Part shown: piece by piece, positions 36,256 through 45,172 of the stretch
How the letters are laid out: each line of letters begins with the position of its first letter
Position numbering within the stretch: the stretch's first letter is position 1
NCBI GenBank assembly: GCA_008933805.1
Contig: WBUH01000001.1
Span: 310,001-374,000, forward strand
Direction of reading: 5' to 3'
DNA length: 64,000 bases
Origin: Bacteroidota bacterium
GTDB taxonomy: Bacteria > Bacteroidota > Bacteroidia > UBA8524
Position numbers and translations under genes: made by a program
The notes under the pieces: generated by a model
What the model saw: only the letters and a program-made list of their open reading frames with translations
Told to the model about the DNA's origin: nothing
Databases searched by the model: none

Positions 36256-39200
36256 TTATTCGGTTTCAAAACTACGCAAAAATTTCTTTCTGCCCTGTTC
36301 AGTGGCTAAACCTATACTAAATGTGTCTTTGGTGTACTTTTCAAGGTTTTCTTTGATAATGGTCATGAAGTCATTATCAGTAGAAAGCACGTATAACTTA
36401 TTACGAACATAGTTAAAGAAATACCAATCATCACTACCCGATTCGATATAGAATGTAATTTCATCACCGCTACGCTTACGCTCAATTTCTATATTCACGC
36501 TCATTTTCTTTCCTAATTTATCTTTACCAAGGTTTGATAAACCAAAGTTTCCTTCAGCCTTAAACGATTTGGTTTTGGGGCTCCAAACAAAATCAACATC
36601 GGTAAAGAAAAGTGTTTTAGCCAGTTCGCTAATAGGTTCTACACGGCCTGTTTTTTCGATACTTTCTTTGGCTTTAGCAAATGCTTTTTCGTCCAATATC
36701 TCTGCCAGTGCTTTTTCTAAGAAAGGTTCAGTTTCGTTTGAAGAGATATTTCCCGTTCCGTTAGCCACCAATTGGTCGAACATGCGTTTTAGGGCAGGTT
36801 CAGGGAAGGGGAAATCAAGCAACAGGATTGATTTAATCTCAAACGAAGAGTCTTTTAATGAGTGGGTAACATTACCCGCAGTGCTCATTTTAAGCTCGCC
36901 TGTGTTCACTCCAAAGTTTACATTACCCTCGCCATACATTTCACCATCCTTGTGGTTATAGCTAAAGTAGTTTCCTTTGGGACTGTTCGCGTATAGTTTT
37001 TGTGAATCAGCATAGATAAACTCACCTGCGGCATCATCGTAGAAGAATACGCCTTTGTTTACATTTAATATTTCACCGTCAGAATAGTTACGCTTGCGGC
37101 TAAATATGTTGCTGTACATAAGTGCAGTATCATTCGCTACGCAGAAACCGGTGAACAGGTCTTTTTTATCATCATTTTTAGGCTCAACCACTTGTAAGAA
37201 CACAGAGTCAGGCGCGATAATCTGCTTGTGACGCACCCACCAAGTAAGTGGGGGGTCAACCTCAGTATCGGCCATAAAGAACCCGTCAAAATCAAGCCCT
37301 CGGTTAGCACCCGTCAGTATCACATCCCCTCGGTATTTTATGCGTGGCGATAGTGTAAAATCATGCGGAATATTGATAGTACCTCTGGCAACCGTTTGTT
37401 TGGTCAGCTTTTCAGCCCTTACATCATTAAACAATATTTTGTTCTTTTTGCCCGAACGGTCAACGTAGTCATAATACCCATCTCCATAGTATTGGTATTT
37501 GCCGGCTATAAACAGTTTACAATCGTACAAAGTGTGGTATTTGTTGGCAGTATCTACCAATAGTTTTGCTTTGCGCAAAGTATCCATTGCACCGTATTGG
37601 CGTATTACTACCTTGCCGCTATCAGGTATGGCGCGGGCATCGGCAATGTTTATGTAAGGCACTTTATTAGCATACAGTACAAAGTCTTTTAAGTCGTACA
37701 AAGCATCCTTCGACATGAAGTTAAGCGAGTCTTGCGCACCATTGGTAGATACAAAGTATTGCTTCTCTTCCGGTGTTCCGGGAGGTGCAATAAAGCGCAA
37801 GGTTTTGGCTTTAATATCCCATTTAAACTCGTTTAGCGAGCCTTTGTATGAGTTGTAAGGGAACTCAGAGTTGGCACCATCGCCCAAGGCTTTAAAGTCA
37901 CCGATACGTTTTTCCATGTTTACGTCGGCTTTCACATTTATAGCCCTAAATGCATATTTACTGGTATCAATTGATTTGATAACAAGGGTAGAGGTATCCG
38001 CGTTAAATTTCTTTTGGCCAAGGCTCATGTTTCGCGAACCAAGTATGGCATCATTAAAGTGCATATCACCATTGGCTTTTGACCCTTTTTTACCCAAAAT
38101 ATACTCGCCAAAAAACTTAGCATCGGTATATAGGCTCATTGGCTCATCAATAGTAAATTGGCTCATACGGTCGTTGTAGGGTTCCCAATGGGTGTACACG
38201 TTTTTGCCCTTTACTCCGGGGTTAAGGGTGCTTTCTTTCAAATCAAACGACTCACTAAAACCATTGGTAGAATCAGGGAACAGAGTAAACTTATCTGATT
38301 TGGTTACCGAACCCGCAAAGCTTATTTCGCCTGTACCAAACAACCCTTTGTTGCTCAGGTTCATGGTCATGGTAGTGTTTCCTGTTCCCCTATACATAGG
38401 TAGGGTAGCGGTTTTGATGAAACCTAACGAGTAATCATCCATCAGCACAAGGGTTTCGCGCATTTCAGGGAAAATATCCGCCGAAGTGAACGTGCCGGGG
38501 AAACGAAGACCCGAACGTGAGAAGTTATCCAAACTGTCGATGGTAAAAGGGTCAACGCTAAAGTAGAAGTTACTGCGCTTGTATACCCCGCCAAATGTGG
38601 TGTAGTAATCGTAGTAAACCTTTGAACCCTTGTTACTTTTAAAAATGGGGTATTCAGAATATTCTTTCAATCCTGATTTGTTGTATTGTTGGTCAATAAA
38701 CAACGTACCGCTAATGTCTTGCAGTACCGAGTTTACTTTTACAAGGTTGTTGTTCTCGTCAGGGAAGAACAAACGCATAGAGTCTACGTTGTTCATATCA
38801 ATCGTAAACTTTTGGTAGTTGAAGCTAAAGCCTTTACCAAAAAATTCGAAACGACCTGCTCTTACTTTACCTTCAAGTTTCATTTCGCGGTTGCCGCGAA
38901 GTGTAAAACGTTGTTCGGTAGGTATTACAAATACGGTTTGCGAATCAGAGAATTTTACTTGCGGCACCCCTTCGATTTTCATATCGAAGTTTTCAAGGTT
39001 AATACTTGCATTGGGCAAACCACCGATAACAGATTGAAAGCTGATTACGTCATAATCTGTACGGCCAAAGTGTGAGTTTACGTAGTTAAAGGTTTTTTCA
39101 TACACCTGCACAAACTGGTTGGTGCCGTAGTACTTTAAGAAGCCAGCATCGTGCAGGGTAATAAACTGCGGGATAAGATTATCAACCGTACTCGCTGCCC

Positions 39201-40629
39201 ATTTTGAGTAATCTTTCAGGTAAAACTCTTTTACTTTCTTTTCATCGCAATACTGTTTAATTTTTTGCAAGGGGTTATAGGCAAGCATCCCTTGCAGCTT
39301 TTCGTAACGGTATTCTTTAAAGAAGTTGTATGAATAGAAGGTGGCTGCTTCGTCCTTCAAAATCATTTTAATATCAATCTTGGGTTCTTTTATGTTCCAG
39401 GTAATCACATCCGCATGGATTTCCATGTTGTGATAATTGTCTATAAAAGGTGCCCTAAACAAAGGCTCAGTACCGCGGGTAATGGTTACCCTTTCTTCGG
39501 CCACTTGGTAGTTAAAGTTTACACGGGGGTGGAAAATAGTGGTTCCTGAATCTAAGAAAATGGTAACAGAAGCATCGTCGGTTACTACTTTTTCGTTTTT
39601 AAATACAAACAACTCTTCGCCCGAAACCTGCAATACCAAACGGTTTTTATAGTAATAGCGGAAGGTAGCGGGATTTTTCTCATCACCGCTGGCAAGTATC
39701 TTGGCTCCGTGTTGGGCATAACCGCCCACATAGCGCACGTTTTCAACAAATTTGTTGATGATAAGGTCTTTTCTGTAAGAGGTAAAACGAGGATAGCTGG
39801 CTTTTTCAGCACTGCTCACTTGGTCCATTATCTTTTCATCCAAATGCCCGTATACCTCACCGGGTAAGTACTCGCTGTTGTAAAATTTTACTGAATCAGC
39901 ACGGTATTCGCCTCGTTCAAAATTAATGGCGTATTTATCCAGTTTGGCAAAGCACACTTTGGGGTCAAGTGCAGCCCTTTCCCAAGATACATTGCCACCT
40001 TTTCCATCCCAGGTCAGGTCGTCCATAAAAAAGGTGCCTTTGGTTTCGTACAAGAAACCAGAGTCACGCGGACTTACACATTTAATATCGGTTTTGACAA
40101 ATGTGGCGCTTGGTCTGCCGTTTGTTTCTACAAAATCAAAGTCTTTTGAGAGTATGTACCATGTGCGTGTTTTAGTATTACTGCTTGCACCGCTTTGCAA
40201 CAAACCCAACGTTGTTTCTATAAACAAAGCCAAGTCACGTCCCTTCTTGTTGTAGTAGGGGCGTACTAATTTGTCCCACTTCATGTGGTGGCTTTCCATC
40301 TTGCCTTCGTTTACAAAGGCAATCACTGTGTTCAAGAAGTTTTCAAAGTCGGGGTTGGGGCGCAACTTCTTGTCAAGCATTTCATTACAAGTAATTATTA
40401 TGCGTTGCAAGTTGTCGTCGGGAATACTTTTGGCCGCCCACTTTGCCTTAAATGCTTCAAAAACCAACTTACCGCTTTCGTTGCGGTCTTTGGTCATAAA
40501 AGCCTCCAATTCCTTCATAAAGGTTTCGGGCTCTCTGCCAAAGCTTTTTTGGGCATTGGCGGTTTTTGAGAATGTAATAAGTGCAGCTAAAAATAAAAAC
40601 GCGGTTATACTTTTATAAAACTTCATCAT
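36256..40629 (-). CDS. Giant exported protein of unknown function (1457 aa)
   Basis: The largest gene in the window. A signal peptide (about 1-26, ITAFLFLAALITFSKTANAQ) is followed by about 1430 residues that are strongly beta-rich, with many repeated short units (for example MYGEGNVNFGVNTGELKM and YYGDGYYDYVDRSGKKNKI) and no transmembrane helix. No named domain was recognised. Parts resemble in style the OstA/LptA-like beta-solenoids, but this is only an impression. It overlaps prmA by 17 bases and ends 6 bases before plsY, so it is translated with housekeeping genes. An alternative start is the next codon (ATG 40626). It is probably periplasmic or on the outer membrane, perhaps in envelope assembly. 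Confidence 0.85.
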   Translation of the reverse strand: MMKFYKSITAFLFLAALITFSKTANAQKSFGREPETFMKELEAFMTKDRNESGKLVFEAFKAKWAAKSIPDDNLQRIIITCNEMLDKKLRPNPDFENFLNTVIAFVNEGKMESHHMKWDKLVRPYYNKKGRDLALFIETTLGLLQSGASSNTKTRTWYILSKDFDFVETNGRPSATFVKTDIKCVSPRDSGFLYETKGTFFMDDLTWDGKGGNVSWERAALDPKVCFAKLDKYAINFERGEYRADSVKFYNSEYLPGEVYGHLDEKIMDQVSSAEKASYPRFTSYRKDLIINKFVENVRYVGGYAQHGAKILASGDEKNPATFRYYYKNRLVLQVSGEELFVFKNEKVVTDDASVTIFLDSGTTIFHPRVNFNYQVAEERVTITRGTEPLFRAPFIDNYHNMEIHADVITWNIKEPKIDIKMILKDEAATFYSYNFFKEYRYEKLQGMLAYNPLQKIKQYCDEKKVKEFYLKDYSKWAASTVDNLIPQFITLHDAGFLKYYGTNQFVQVYEKTFNYVNSHFGRTDYDVISFQSVIGGLPNASINLENFDMKIEGVPQVKFSDSQTVFVIPTEQRFTLRGNREMKLEGKVRAGRFEFFGKGFSFNYQKFTIDMNNVDSMRLFFPDENNNLVKVNSVLQDISGTLFIDQQYNKSGLKEYSEYPIFKSNKGSKVYYDYYTTFGGVYKRSNFYFSVDPFTIDSLDNFSRSGLRFPGTFTSADIFPEMRETLVLMDDYSLGFIKTATLPMYRGTGNTTMTMNLSNKGLFGTGEISFAGSVTKSDKFTLFPDSTNGFSESFDLKESTLNPGVKGKNVYTHWEPYNDRMSQFTIDEPMSLYTDAKFFGEYILGKKGSKANGDMHFNDAILGSRNMSLGQKKFNADTSTLVIKSIDTSKYAFRAINVKADVNMEKRIGDFKALGDGANSEFPYNSYKGSLNEFKWDIKAKTLRFIAPPGTPEEKQYFVSTNGAQDSLNFMSKDALYDLKDFVLYANKVPYINIADARAIPDSGKVVIRQYGAMDTLRKAKLLVDTANKYHTLYDCKLFIAGKYQYYGDGYYDYVDRSGKKNKILFNDVRAEKLTKQTVARGTINIPHDFTLSPRIKYRGDVILTGANRGLDFDGFFMADTEVDPPLTWWVRHKQIIAPDSVFLQVVEPKNDDKKDLFTGFCVANDTALMYSNIFSRKRNYSDGEILNVNKGVFFYDDAAGEFIYADSQKLYANSPKGNYFSYNHKDGEMYGEGNVNFGVNTGELKMSTAGNVTHSLKDSSFEIKSILLLDFPFPEPALKRMFDQLVANGTGNISSNETEPFLEKALAEILDEKAFAKAKESIEKTGRVEPISELAKTLFFTDVDFVWSPKTKSFKAEGNFGLSNLGKDKLGKKMSVNIEIERKRSGDEITFYIESGSDDWYFFNYVRNKLYVLSTDNDFMTIIKENLEKYTKDTFSIGLATEQGRKKFLRSFETE

Positions 40630-41446
40630 AAGTAAAAATTGCGGCTGTCCAGTTATTAGTGGTCTTATTGCTTAACAGCCTGAAACCAAATTTTATTGCG
40701 TGGTTTTTAATATCCTCTAGGTCGCTTTCATAAAAACCTGATACAATAAGCCTACCATTTTTTTTCATCATTCCGGCATAGTGGGCTATGTATTCAAGGT
40801 TAATGTTTTTGGTAATATTAGATAGGATGATGTCGTATTTCTCATGTTCAACATCCTCAATTTCGCCCAATACTACATGGGTACTTTGTACCTTGTTGCG
40901 TACGATGTTTTCTAGGGTGTTTTTATACGCCCACTCATCGTTATCAACAGCGGTAATCATTTTTGCACCCATTTTATAGGCAAGTATGGCCAGTAAGCCC
41001 GAGCCGCAACCCATATCCAATACGGTTTTGCCTCTAAGATCTTTAACCAGCATCAGCTCCATCATTTGCGATGTAGTGGCATGGTGGCCTGTGCCGAAAG
41101 ACATTTTAGGCTGTATGATAATCTCATACGGGTATTGTGGTTTAGGCTCGTGGAAATCAGCACGGATGTAGCATTTATCAGCAACTACCACCGATTGGTA
41201 GTTGCTTTCCCATGCTTCGTTCCAGTTTTTGTTTTCCATCATGCTTTTGCGAATGGCATCTTGAGGGATGTTGTAGTACTCAAGAATAATTCTCAACTCT
41301 TCAGGGTCAAACGATTCTTGCTCAACGTAACCTTTTATATGGTCTTCGTCTTGCAAAAAACTGTCAAAGCCCACTTCAGAGAGTTCGGCCATTAGTATTT
41401 CGCCCAATTCGGCGTTGCAGGGGATGTTGAATTCTAGGTATTGCAT
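40613..41446 (-). CDS. prmA: Ribosomal protein L11 methyltransferase
   Basis: Trimethylates ribosomal protein L11 using SAM. The 277 residues have an N-terminal domain for L11 recognition, then PKMSFGTGHHATTSQMMELM, and the SAM-binding VLDMGCGSGLLAILAYKMGA, followed by AVDNDEWAYKNTLENI and the post-motif ILSNITKNI. The start overlaps the tpiA stop by one base and the 3' end overlaps the giant gene by 17 bases. Confidence 0.94.
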   Translation of the reverse strand: MQYLEFNIPCNAELGEILMAELSEVGFDSFLQDEDHIKGYVEQESFDPEELRIILEYYNIPQDAIRKSMMENKNWNEAWESNYQSVVVADKCYIRADFHEPKPQYPYEIIIQPKMSFGTGHHATTSQMMELMLVKDLRGKTVLDMGCGSGLLAILAYKMGAKMITAVDNDEWAYKNTLENIVRNKVQSTHVVLGEIEDVEHEKYDIILSNITKNINLEYIAHYAGMMKKNGRLIVSGFYESDLEDIKNHAIKFGFRLLSNKTTNNWTAAIFTYDEVL

Positions 41447-42207
41447 CAGCGGGCGGCTTTAATAATTTCGATAAAGTCGCGCGATTTTAATGCAGCTCCA
41501 CCAATAAGGCCACCGTCAATGTCCGGTTGTGCCAATAGTTCAGCTGCATTTTCGGGTTTCATGCTTCCCCCGTATTGTATGGTAATGCTTTGTGCCACTT
41601 CGTTTCCGTATTTTTTAGCAATAGTACTGCGTATAAATGCGTGCACTTCTTGCGCTTGTGCGCTGCTGGCAGTTACACCTGTGCCTATTGCCCACACAGG
41701 TTCGTAGGCAATAACTACTTTTTTCATTTCATCAGCGTTAAGGTGGAATAACCCTTCGGTTATTTGTGTTTCGTTAACGTTGAAGTGCTCTCCTGCATTG
41801 CGTTGCTCAATGGTTTCGCCACAGCAATAAATAGGAGTAAGGTTGTGTTTAAGGGCTATATCTACCTTTTTGGCCAGTAAAGCATTGGTTTCACCAAAAT
41901 ATTGGCGGCGTTCGCTGTGACCTATTATCACAAACGATGCATTGTATGAAACCAACATACCTGCTGAAATTTCGCCTGTATATGCTCCGCTTTCGTGTTC
42001 GCTGCAATTTTGTGCGCCCAACTTAACGGCTGAATTTTTTATAAGACTATAAGTACCGCTTAGGTGAACAAAGGGGGGGATAATTACTACCTCAGCACCG
42101 TTGTTTATCTCATCACGGTGTATGTTCACTATTTCTGATACTAATCCTTGAGCCTCTTCGGCTGTTTTGTTCATCTTCCAGTTTCCGGCGATAATCGTTT
42201 TGCGCAT
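41446..42207 (-). CDS. tpiA: Triosephosphate isomerase
   Basis: Interconverts dihydroxyacetone phosphate and glyceraldehyde-3-phosphate. The 253 residues form the usual barrel: GNWKMNK (N9, K11), IGHSERRQYFGE with the catalytic histidine, AYEPVWAIGTG with the catalytic glutamate, and GGSMKPENA and IGGAALK phosphate loops. It heads the minus-strand operon tpiA-prmA-giant-plsY-clpS. A weak -7-like TAACTTTA lies about 35 bases upstream. Confidence 0.96.
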   Translation of the reverse strand: MRKTIIAGNWKMNKTAEEAQGLVSEIVNIHRDEINNGAEVVIIPPFVHLSGTYSLIKNSAVKLGAQNCSEHESGAYTGEISAGMLVSYNASFVIIGHSERRQYFGETNALLAKKVDIALKHNLTPIYCCGETIEQRNAGEHFNVNETQITEGLFHLNADEMKKVVIAYEPVWAIGTGVTASSAQAQEVHAFIRSTIAKKYGNEVAQSITIQYGGSMKPENAAELLAQPDIDGGLIGGAALKSRDFIEIIKAAR

Positions 42208-42300
42208 CTATCTTTTAGTTTTAAGTTTTCAGTTTAAAGTTAATATCCTGAGCATCATTTTTATGCGGTTAATACACCAACATAAACGCTACTCATGAAA

Positions 42301-43497
42301 TTATTTAGCGTTCTCCCAAAACCTGTCTTCTTTGGTTTGGTTAAACACTTCAGTAAGCATTGCTTTTTCGTCATCGGTAAGGGTTTTGCCCCTGCGTTGG
42401 TACACCAGCTCGGCGGTTTCAAATACTTTAGCGGGTAGGTAGGTTTCAAACCCTTGTGCTCCGCCCCAAGCAAAATCAGGTATAAAATTGCGGGGGAAGC
42501 CTGCCCCGAAAATATTGGCACAAATTCCTACCACTGTGCCTGTATTAAACATGGTGTTAATACCGCACTTGCTATGGTCGCCCATAATAAGCCCACAAAA
42601 CTGTAAGCCTGTTTTTTTAAAGCGTTTGCTTTCGTAATCCCACAGTTTCACCTCGGCGTAATTGTTTTTTAGGTTGCTATTGTTGGTGTCGGCTCCCAAA
42701 TTACACCAGTAGCCCAATACACTATCGCCCAAAAAGCCGTCGTGGCCTTTGTTGCTGTATCCCATAATTACACTGCGGGTTACTTCGCCGCCAACCTTAC
42801 TATGCGGACCAACGGTGGTTGGGCCGTAAATTTTAGTGTTTAGCTTAAGCTGTGAGTGGTCGCAAAGGGCAAACGGGCCGCGTATGCTGCTGCCTTCCAT
42901 TACTTCTGCATCAGGGCCAATGTATATAGGGCCTGTGCTCGCATTAAGGTTGGCGCACTCTACGGTAGCACTTTCTTCAATAAATATATTTTCAGGGGCA
43001 ATTACCCTGTTAGTATCGCTAATGGCTTTGCTTTTGCGTCCTTCAGTTAGCAGTTTAAAGTCAGAACGAAGAGCTTTGTCATTTAGCATAAACACATCGT
43101 GTGTGGCTTTAATTTCAAGCGCACCGTAAAATTCACGCTTATTGGCAGGAGCGAAGGTATTTGCGTCAAAGCCTTCTCCGTCGGTTTGGGTAAGCCTTGC
43201 AGCTATTAATGAGCCATTGCTGTAAAGTGCTTCACCTATACTAAGTGCTATAATTTCTTTTGCCAATTCGGTATCAGCAACTACACCGCCATTGATAAAG
43301 TAGTTATCAGCACTCAACTGCATGGGGAATAAGGTTGAAAGATACGGTTGGGTTTTATAGCTGATGGGGGCTTTGGTAAGGTGTTTCCACCTTTCAGCAG
43401 CAGTTAATATACCTACCCTTAGTTCACCCATAGGGCGCGTAAAAGTAAGCGGGAGCAGGTTAATGCGTTGTTTGGTATCGAAAAGGATAATATTCAT
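42301..43497 (-). CDS. Sugar nucleotidyltransferase, GlmU-like
   Basis: The start is ATG 43497 (398 residues); the frame extends to 43542, through the terminator hairpin. The N-terminus MNIILFDTKQRINLLPLTFTRPMGELRVGIL is the start of the Bacteroidota group annotated putative sugar nucleotidyltransferase. The C-terminal half is a left-handed beta-helix of hexapeptide repeats (IYIGPDAEVMEGSSIRGP, TTVGPHSKVGGEV, DGFLGDSVLGYWCNLGADTNNSN). The exact sugar is not known. A -7-like TATTATTG lies 7 bases before the start. A strong terminator separates it from rpmE2. Confidence 0.82.
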   Translation of the reverse strand: MNIILFDTKQRINLLPLTFTRPMGELRVGILTAAERWKHLTKAPISYKTQPYLSTLFPMQLSADNYFINGGVVADTELAKEIIALSIGEALYSNGSLIAARLTQTDGEGFDANTFAPANKREFYGALEIKATHDVFMLNDKALRSDFKLLTEGRKSKAISDTNRVIAPENIFIEESATVECANLNASTGPIYIGPDAEVMEGSSIRGPFALCDHSQLKLNTKIYGPTTVGPHSKVGGEVTRSVIMGYSNKGHDGFLGDSVLGYWCNLGADTNNSNLKNNYAEVKLWDYESKRFKKTGLQFCGLIMGDHSKCGINTMFNTGTVVGICANIFGAGFPRNFIPDFAWGGAQGFETYLPAKVFETAELVYQRRGKTLTDDEKAMLTEVFNQTKEDRFWENAK

Positions 43498-43515
43498 CAG
43501 GCTACAATAATAAAA

Positions 43516-43539
43516 AAGCCCCCGATATATCAGGGGCTT
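43516..43539 (-). terminator. Terminator after rpmE2
   Basis: AAGCCCC with GGGGCTT around a short AT-rich loop, followed on the minus strand by TTTTTTATT. Strong rho-independent form. Confidence 0.88.
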
Positions 43540-43569
43540 CAATATTATGAAATAAGTTTAAAACGAAAC

Positions 43570-43818
43570 TTATTTTTTAGCGTAACGTTTGCGGAATTTG
43601 TCGATACGTCCGGCTGTATCTATCAAGTTTGATTTACCAGTGAAGAAAGGGTGCGATTTGTATGAAATCTCCAATTTGTACAAAGGGTATTCGTTACCGT
43701 CTTCCCATACAATGGTATCGCGGGTTTCAACAGTAGAACGGGTCATAAAGGCATAGTCGCAAGACATATCTTTAAACACAACCTTGCGGTAATTTTTTGG
43801 ATGTATATCAGCTTTCAT
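43570..43818 (-). CDS. rpmE2: 50S ribosomal protein L31, type B
   Basis: The 82 residues are [17 protein letters not shown]... with [11 protein letters not shown] and [16 protein letters not shown]. It has only one cysteine, so it lacks the zinc-binding set of type A. A full promoter lies upstream (TTTG, 20 bases, TACCTTTG; minus strand 43880-43849), with a leader of about 30 bases. Its terminator follows. Confidence 0.96.
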   Translation of the reverse strand: MKADIHPKNYRKVVFKDMSCDYAFMTRSTVETRDTIVWEDGNEYPLYKLEISYKSHPFFTGKSNLIDTAGRIDKFRKRYAKK

Positions 43819-43848
43819 CGTATTATACTTTCAGTTTTAAAAGGACGG

Positions 43849-43880
43849 CAAAGGTAATAATATTTTTAATGCAAAACAAA
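43849..43880 (-). promoter_or_regulatory. -33/-7 promoter of rpmE2
   Basis: TTTG (43880-43877, minus strand), 20 bases, TACCTTTG (43856-43849). Good match to the phylum consensus. Confidence 0.7.
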
Positions 43881-43927
43881 AAGTGTTTGGTTTTATGTTT
43901 TGAACTACAACAAATATACGAGCGTTT

Positions 43928-44165
43928 TTATAGGAATAAAGGATTATCATCCCCCCAGCTTTCTATAAAAGAAGCTTTCCCCATAACACTCACACTAAAT
44001 TTCCAGAACCGCCAATTCATACATCCGCTTTGGCAATCGTCCCAGCCGTAGCCAAAGGTGTAAAACGTGTGTGTTGTGGTATGCTCCGTAAATACTTGCA
44101 ACCCCTTGCCCACGGGAGGCGGAAAGGGGTGCGCAGAATATACCAGTCCCGTTTGATTTAGCTTT
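43928..44165 (-). pseudogene. Displaced C-terminal part of the frameshifted lipoprotein
   Basis: In the frame used after a one-base shift the sequence reads on from the A-run as KKLNQTGLVYSAHPFPP, then FTEHTTTHTFYTFGYGWDD and the paired-cysteine DCQSGC segment, ending DNPLFL and a stop at 43928. This is much more protein-like than the end of the annotated frame. It is either a real mutation, a sequencing error or slippage at the A-run. Confidence 0.6.
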
Positions 44166-44708
44166 TTTGCCATTGCCACTGTGTTCAGCGGAAGGCAAGC
44201 CGAAAACGTAAAGGTATTTTATATCGCCTGTACCGGGCGGGTATGGTTCTGTAGAAGTTTTGTGGGTACTAAAATTGTACTTAGCCAATAAACTGTCTAC
44301 CGATGAACATTGAGGGGTGATGGTATAATATCTTAATTTATCGGTACAAGGTGTTTTGGGTGCTTCTACCGTTAACATCCGCAATACATCATTACGGAAG
44401 TATTTATGGATTTTAGCCATGCTAAAAACGGTGTCAGATTCTTTATCGTTTAATTGGCTTATGGCTGTTAAATCGTCGGTGGTTTTGTCTAACAGTTTTG
44501 CAGGCAACAACACATTATTATAATCAGGGTGTGAAGTATCTGTTGTTACTGTTTCATACACCAATTGCATGGCCAATAAGCGCAGGGGGTGTGTTTGCTC
44601 CAAAATCTCGGTACAGCCAAGTGTTTTTGAGGAAATGGGCTCCACGTCCTTTTTTTGGCAAGCGAACAAGAGCGTTACTAGAAGTAGCAGGGGGTAAATT
44701 TTTGCCAT
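43995..44708 (-). CDS. Secreted lipoprotein, likely frameshifted near its C-terminus
   Basis: The 237-residue reading frame begins with a lipoprotein signal (LLLLVTLLFACQ, cysteine 17). The first 180 or so residues look like a Bacteroidota lipoprotein (LLAMQLVYETVTTDTSHPDYNN). After the A6 run at 44163-44168 (T6 on the plus strand) the frame becomes low-complexity and unlike the family. The -1/+1 neighbouring frame (43928-44179) carries on with GWDDCQSGCMNWRFWKFSV, a tail common in such lipoproteins. One extra A explains it. The function is unknown. Confidence 0.65.
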   Translation of the reverse strand: MAKIYPLLLLVTLLFACQKKDVEPISSKTLGCTEILEQTHPLRLLAMQLVYETVTTDTSHPDYNNVLLPAKLLDKTTDDLTAISQLNDKESDTVFSMAKIHKYFRNDVLRMLTVEAPKTPCTDKLRYYTITPQCSSVDSLLAKYNFSTHKTSTEPYPPGTGDIKYLYVFGLPSAEHSGNGKKAKSNGTGIFCAPLSASRGQGVASIYGAYHNTHVLHLWLRLGRLPKRMYELAVLEI

Positions 44709-44765
44709 AACTATCTCACTTAACGTATAGTTAGCAGGCAGGGTTTAAAGCAAAGGATAAAAATT

Positions 44766-45170
44766 TTATTGGACTTTATCCAGCTTCACCATCCATAGTT
44801 TTACTGATGCTCCGTTTCCCGAGGCGTGGTAAAAGCAAGAGTCTCCGCGGGTTTCCAATATTTTTGTTTTAACCTTTTTTGGAAGCATATACACCATGCT
44901 CTTGGGATAACAGTCTATAAAGTCAAGTGTATACTCGCAATCGCTGGTCCACTTTATTTTATAGGTAGTCCACTTGTTTGTACCGTGTATTATTTCTTTT
45001 TGGATGCTGTCGTTTCGCTCCAAAATGTAATACCCTTCGGGTACACTTTTGTCTCCGGTGCCAAAACTCCCTGTGTGAAAGTAAACACAGTTCTTTTCTG
45101 TTTGATTAGAATGTATGAATGTAAATGAAGCGATGGGCAACACGGCCAACAATAGCAGCAGGTATTTCAT
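44766..45170 (-). CDS. Small secreted protein of unknown function
   Basis: The 134 residues have a hydrophobic N-terminus (MKYLLLLLAVLPIASFTFI) and the mature part contains four to five cysteines (NCVYFHTGSFGT, KWTSDCEYTLDFIDCYP, DSCFYHASG). The HTG.F ... ERNDSIQ ... W.SDCEYTL pattern is widespread in short secreted Bacteroidota proteins of no known role. It begins 2 bases after the GH3 stop, so the two are cotranscribed. Confidence 0.65.
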   Translation of the reverse strand: MKYLLLLLAVLPIASFTFIHSNQTEKNCVYFHTGSFGTGDKSVPEGYYILERNDSIQKEIIHGTNKWTTYKIKWTSDCEYTLDFIDCYPKSMVYMLPKKVKTKILETRGDSCFYHASGNGASVKLWMVKLDKVQ

Positions 45171-45172
45171 TG

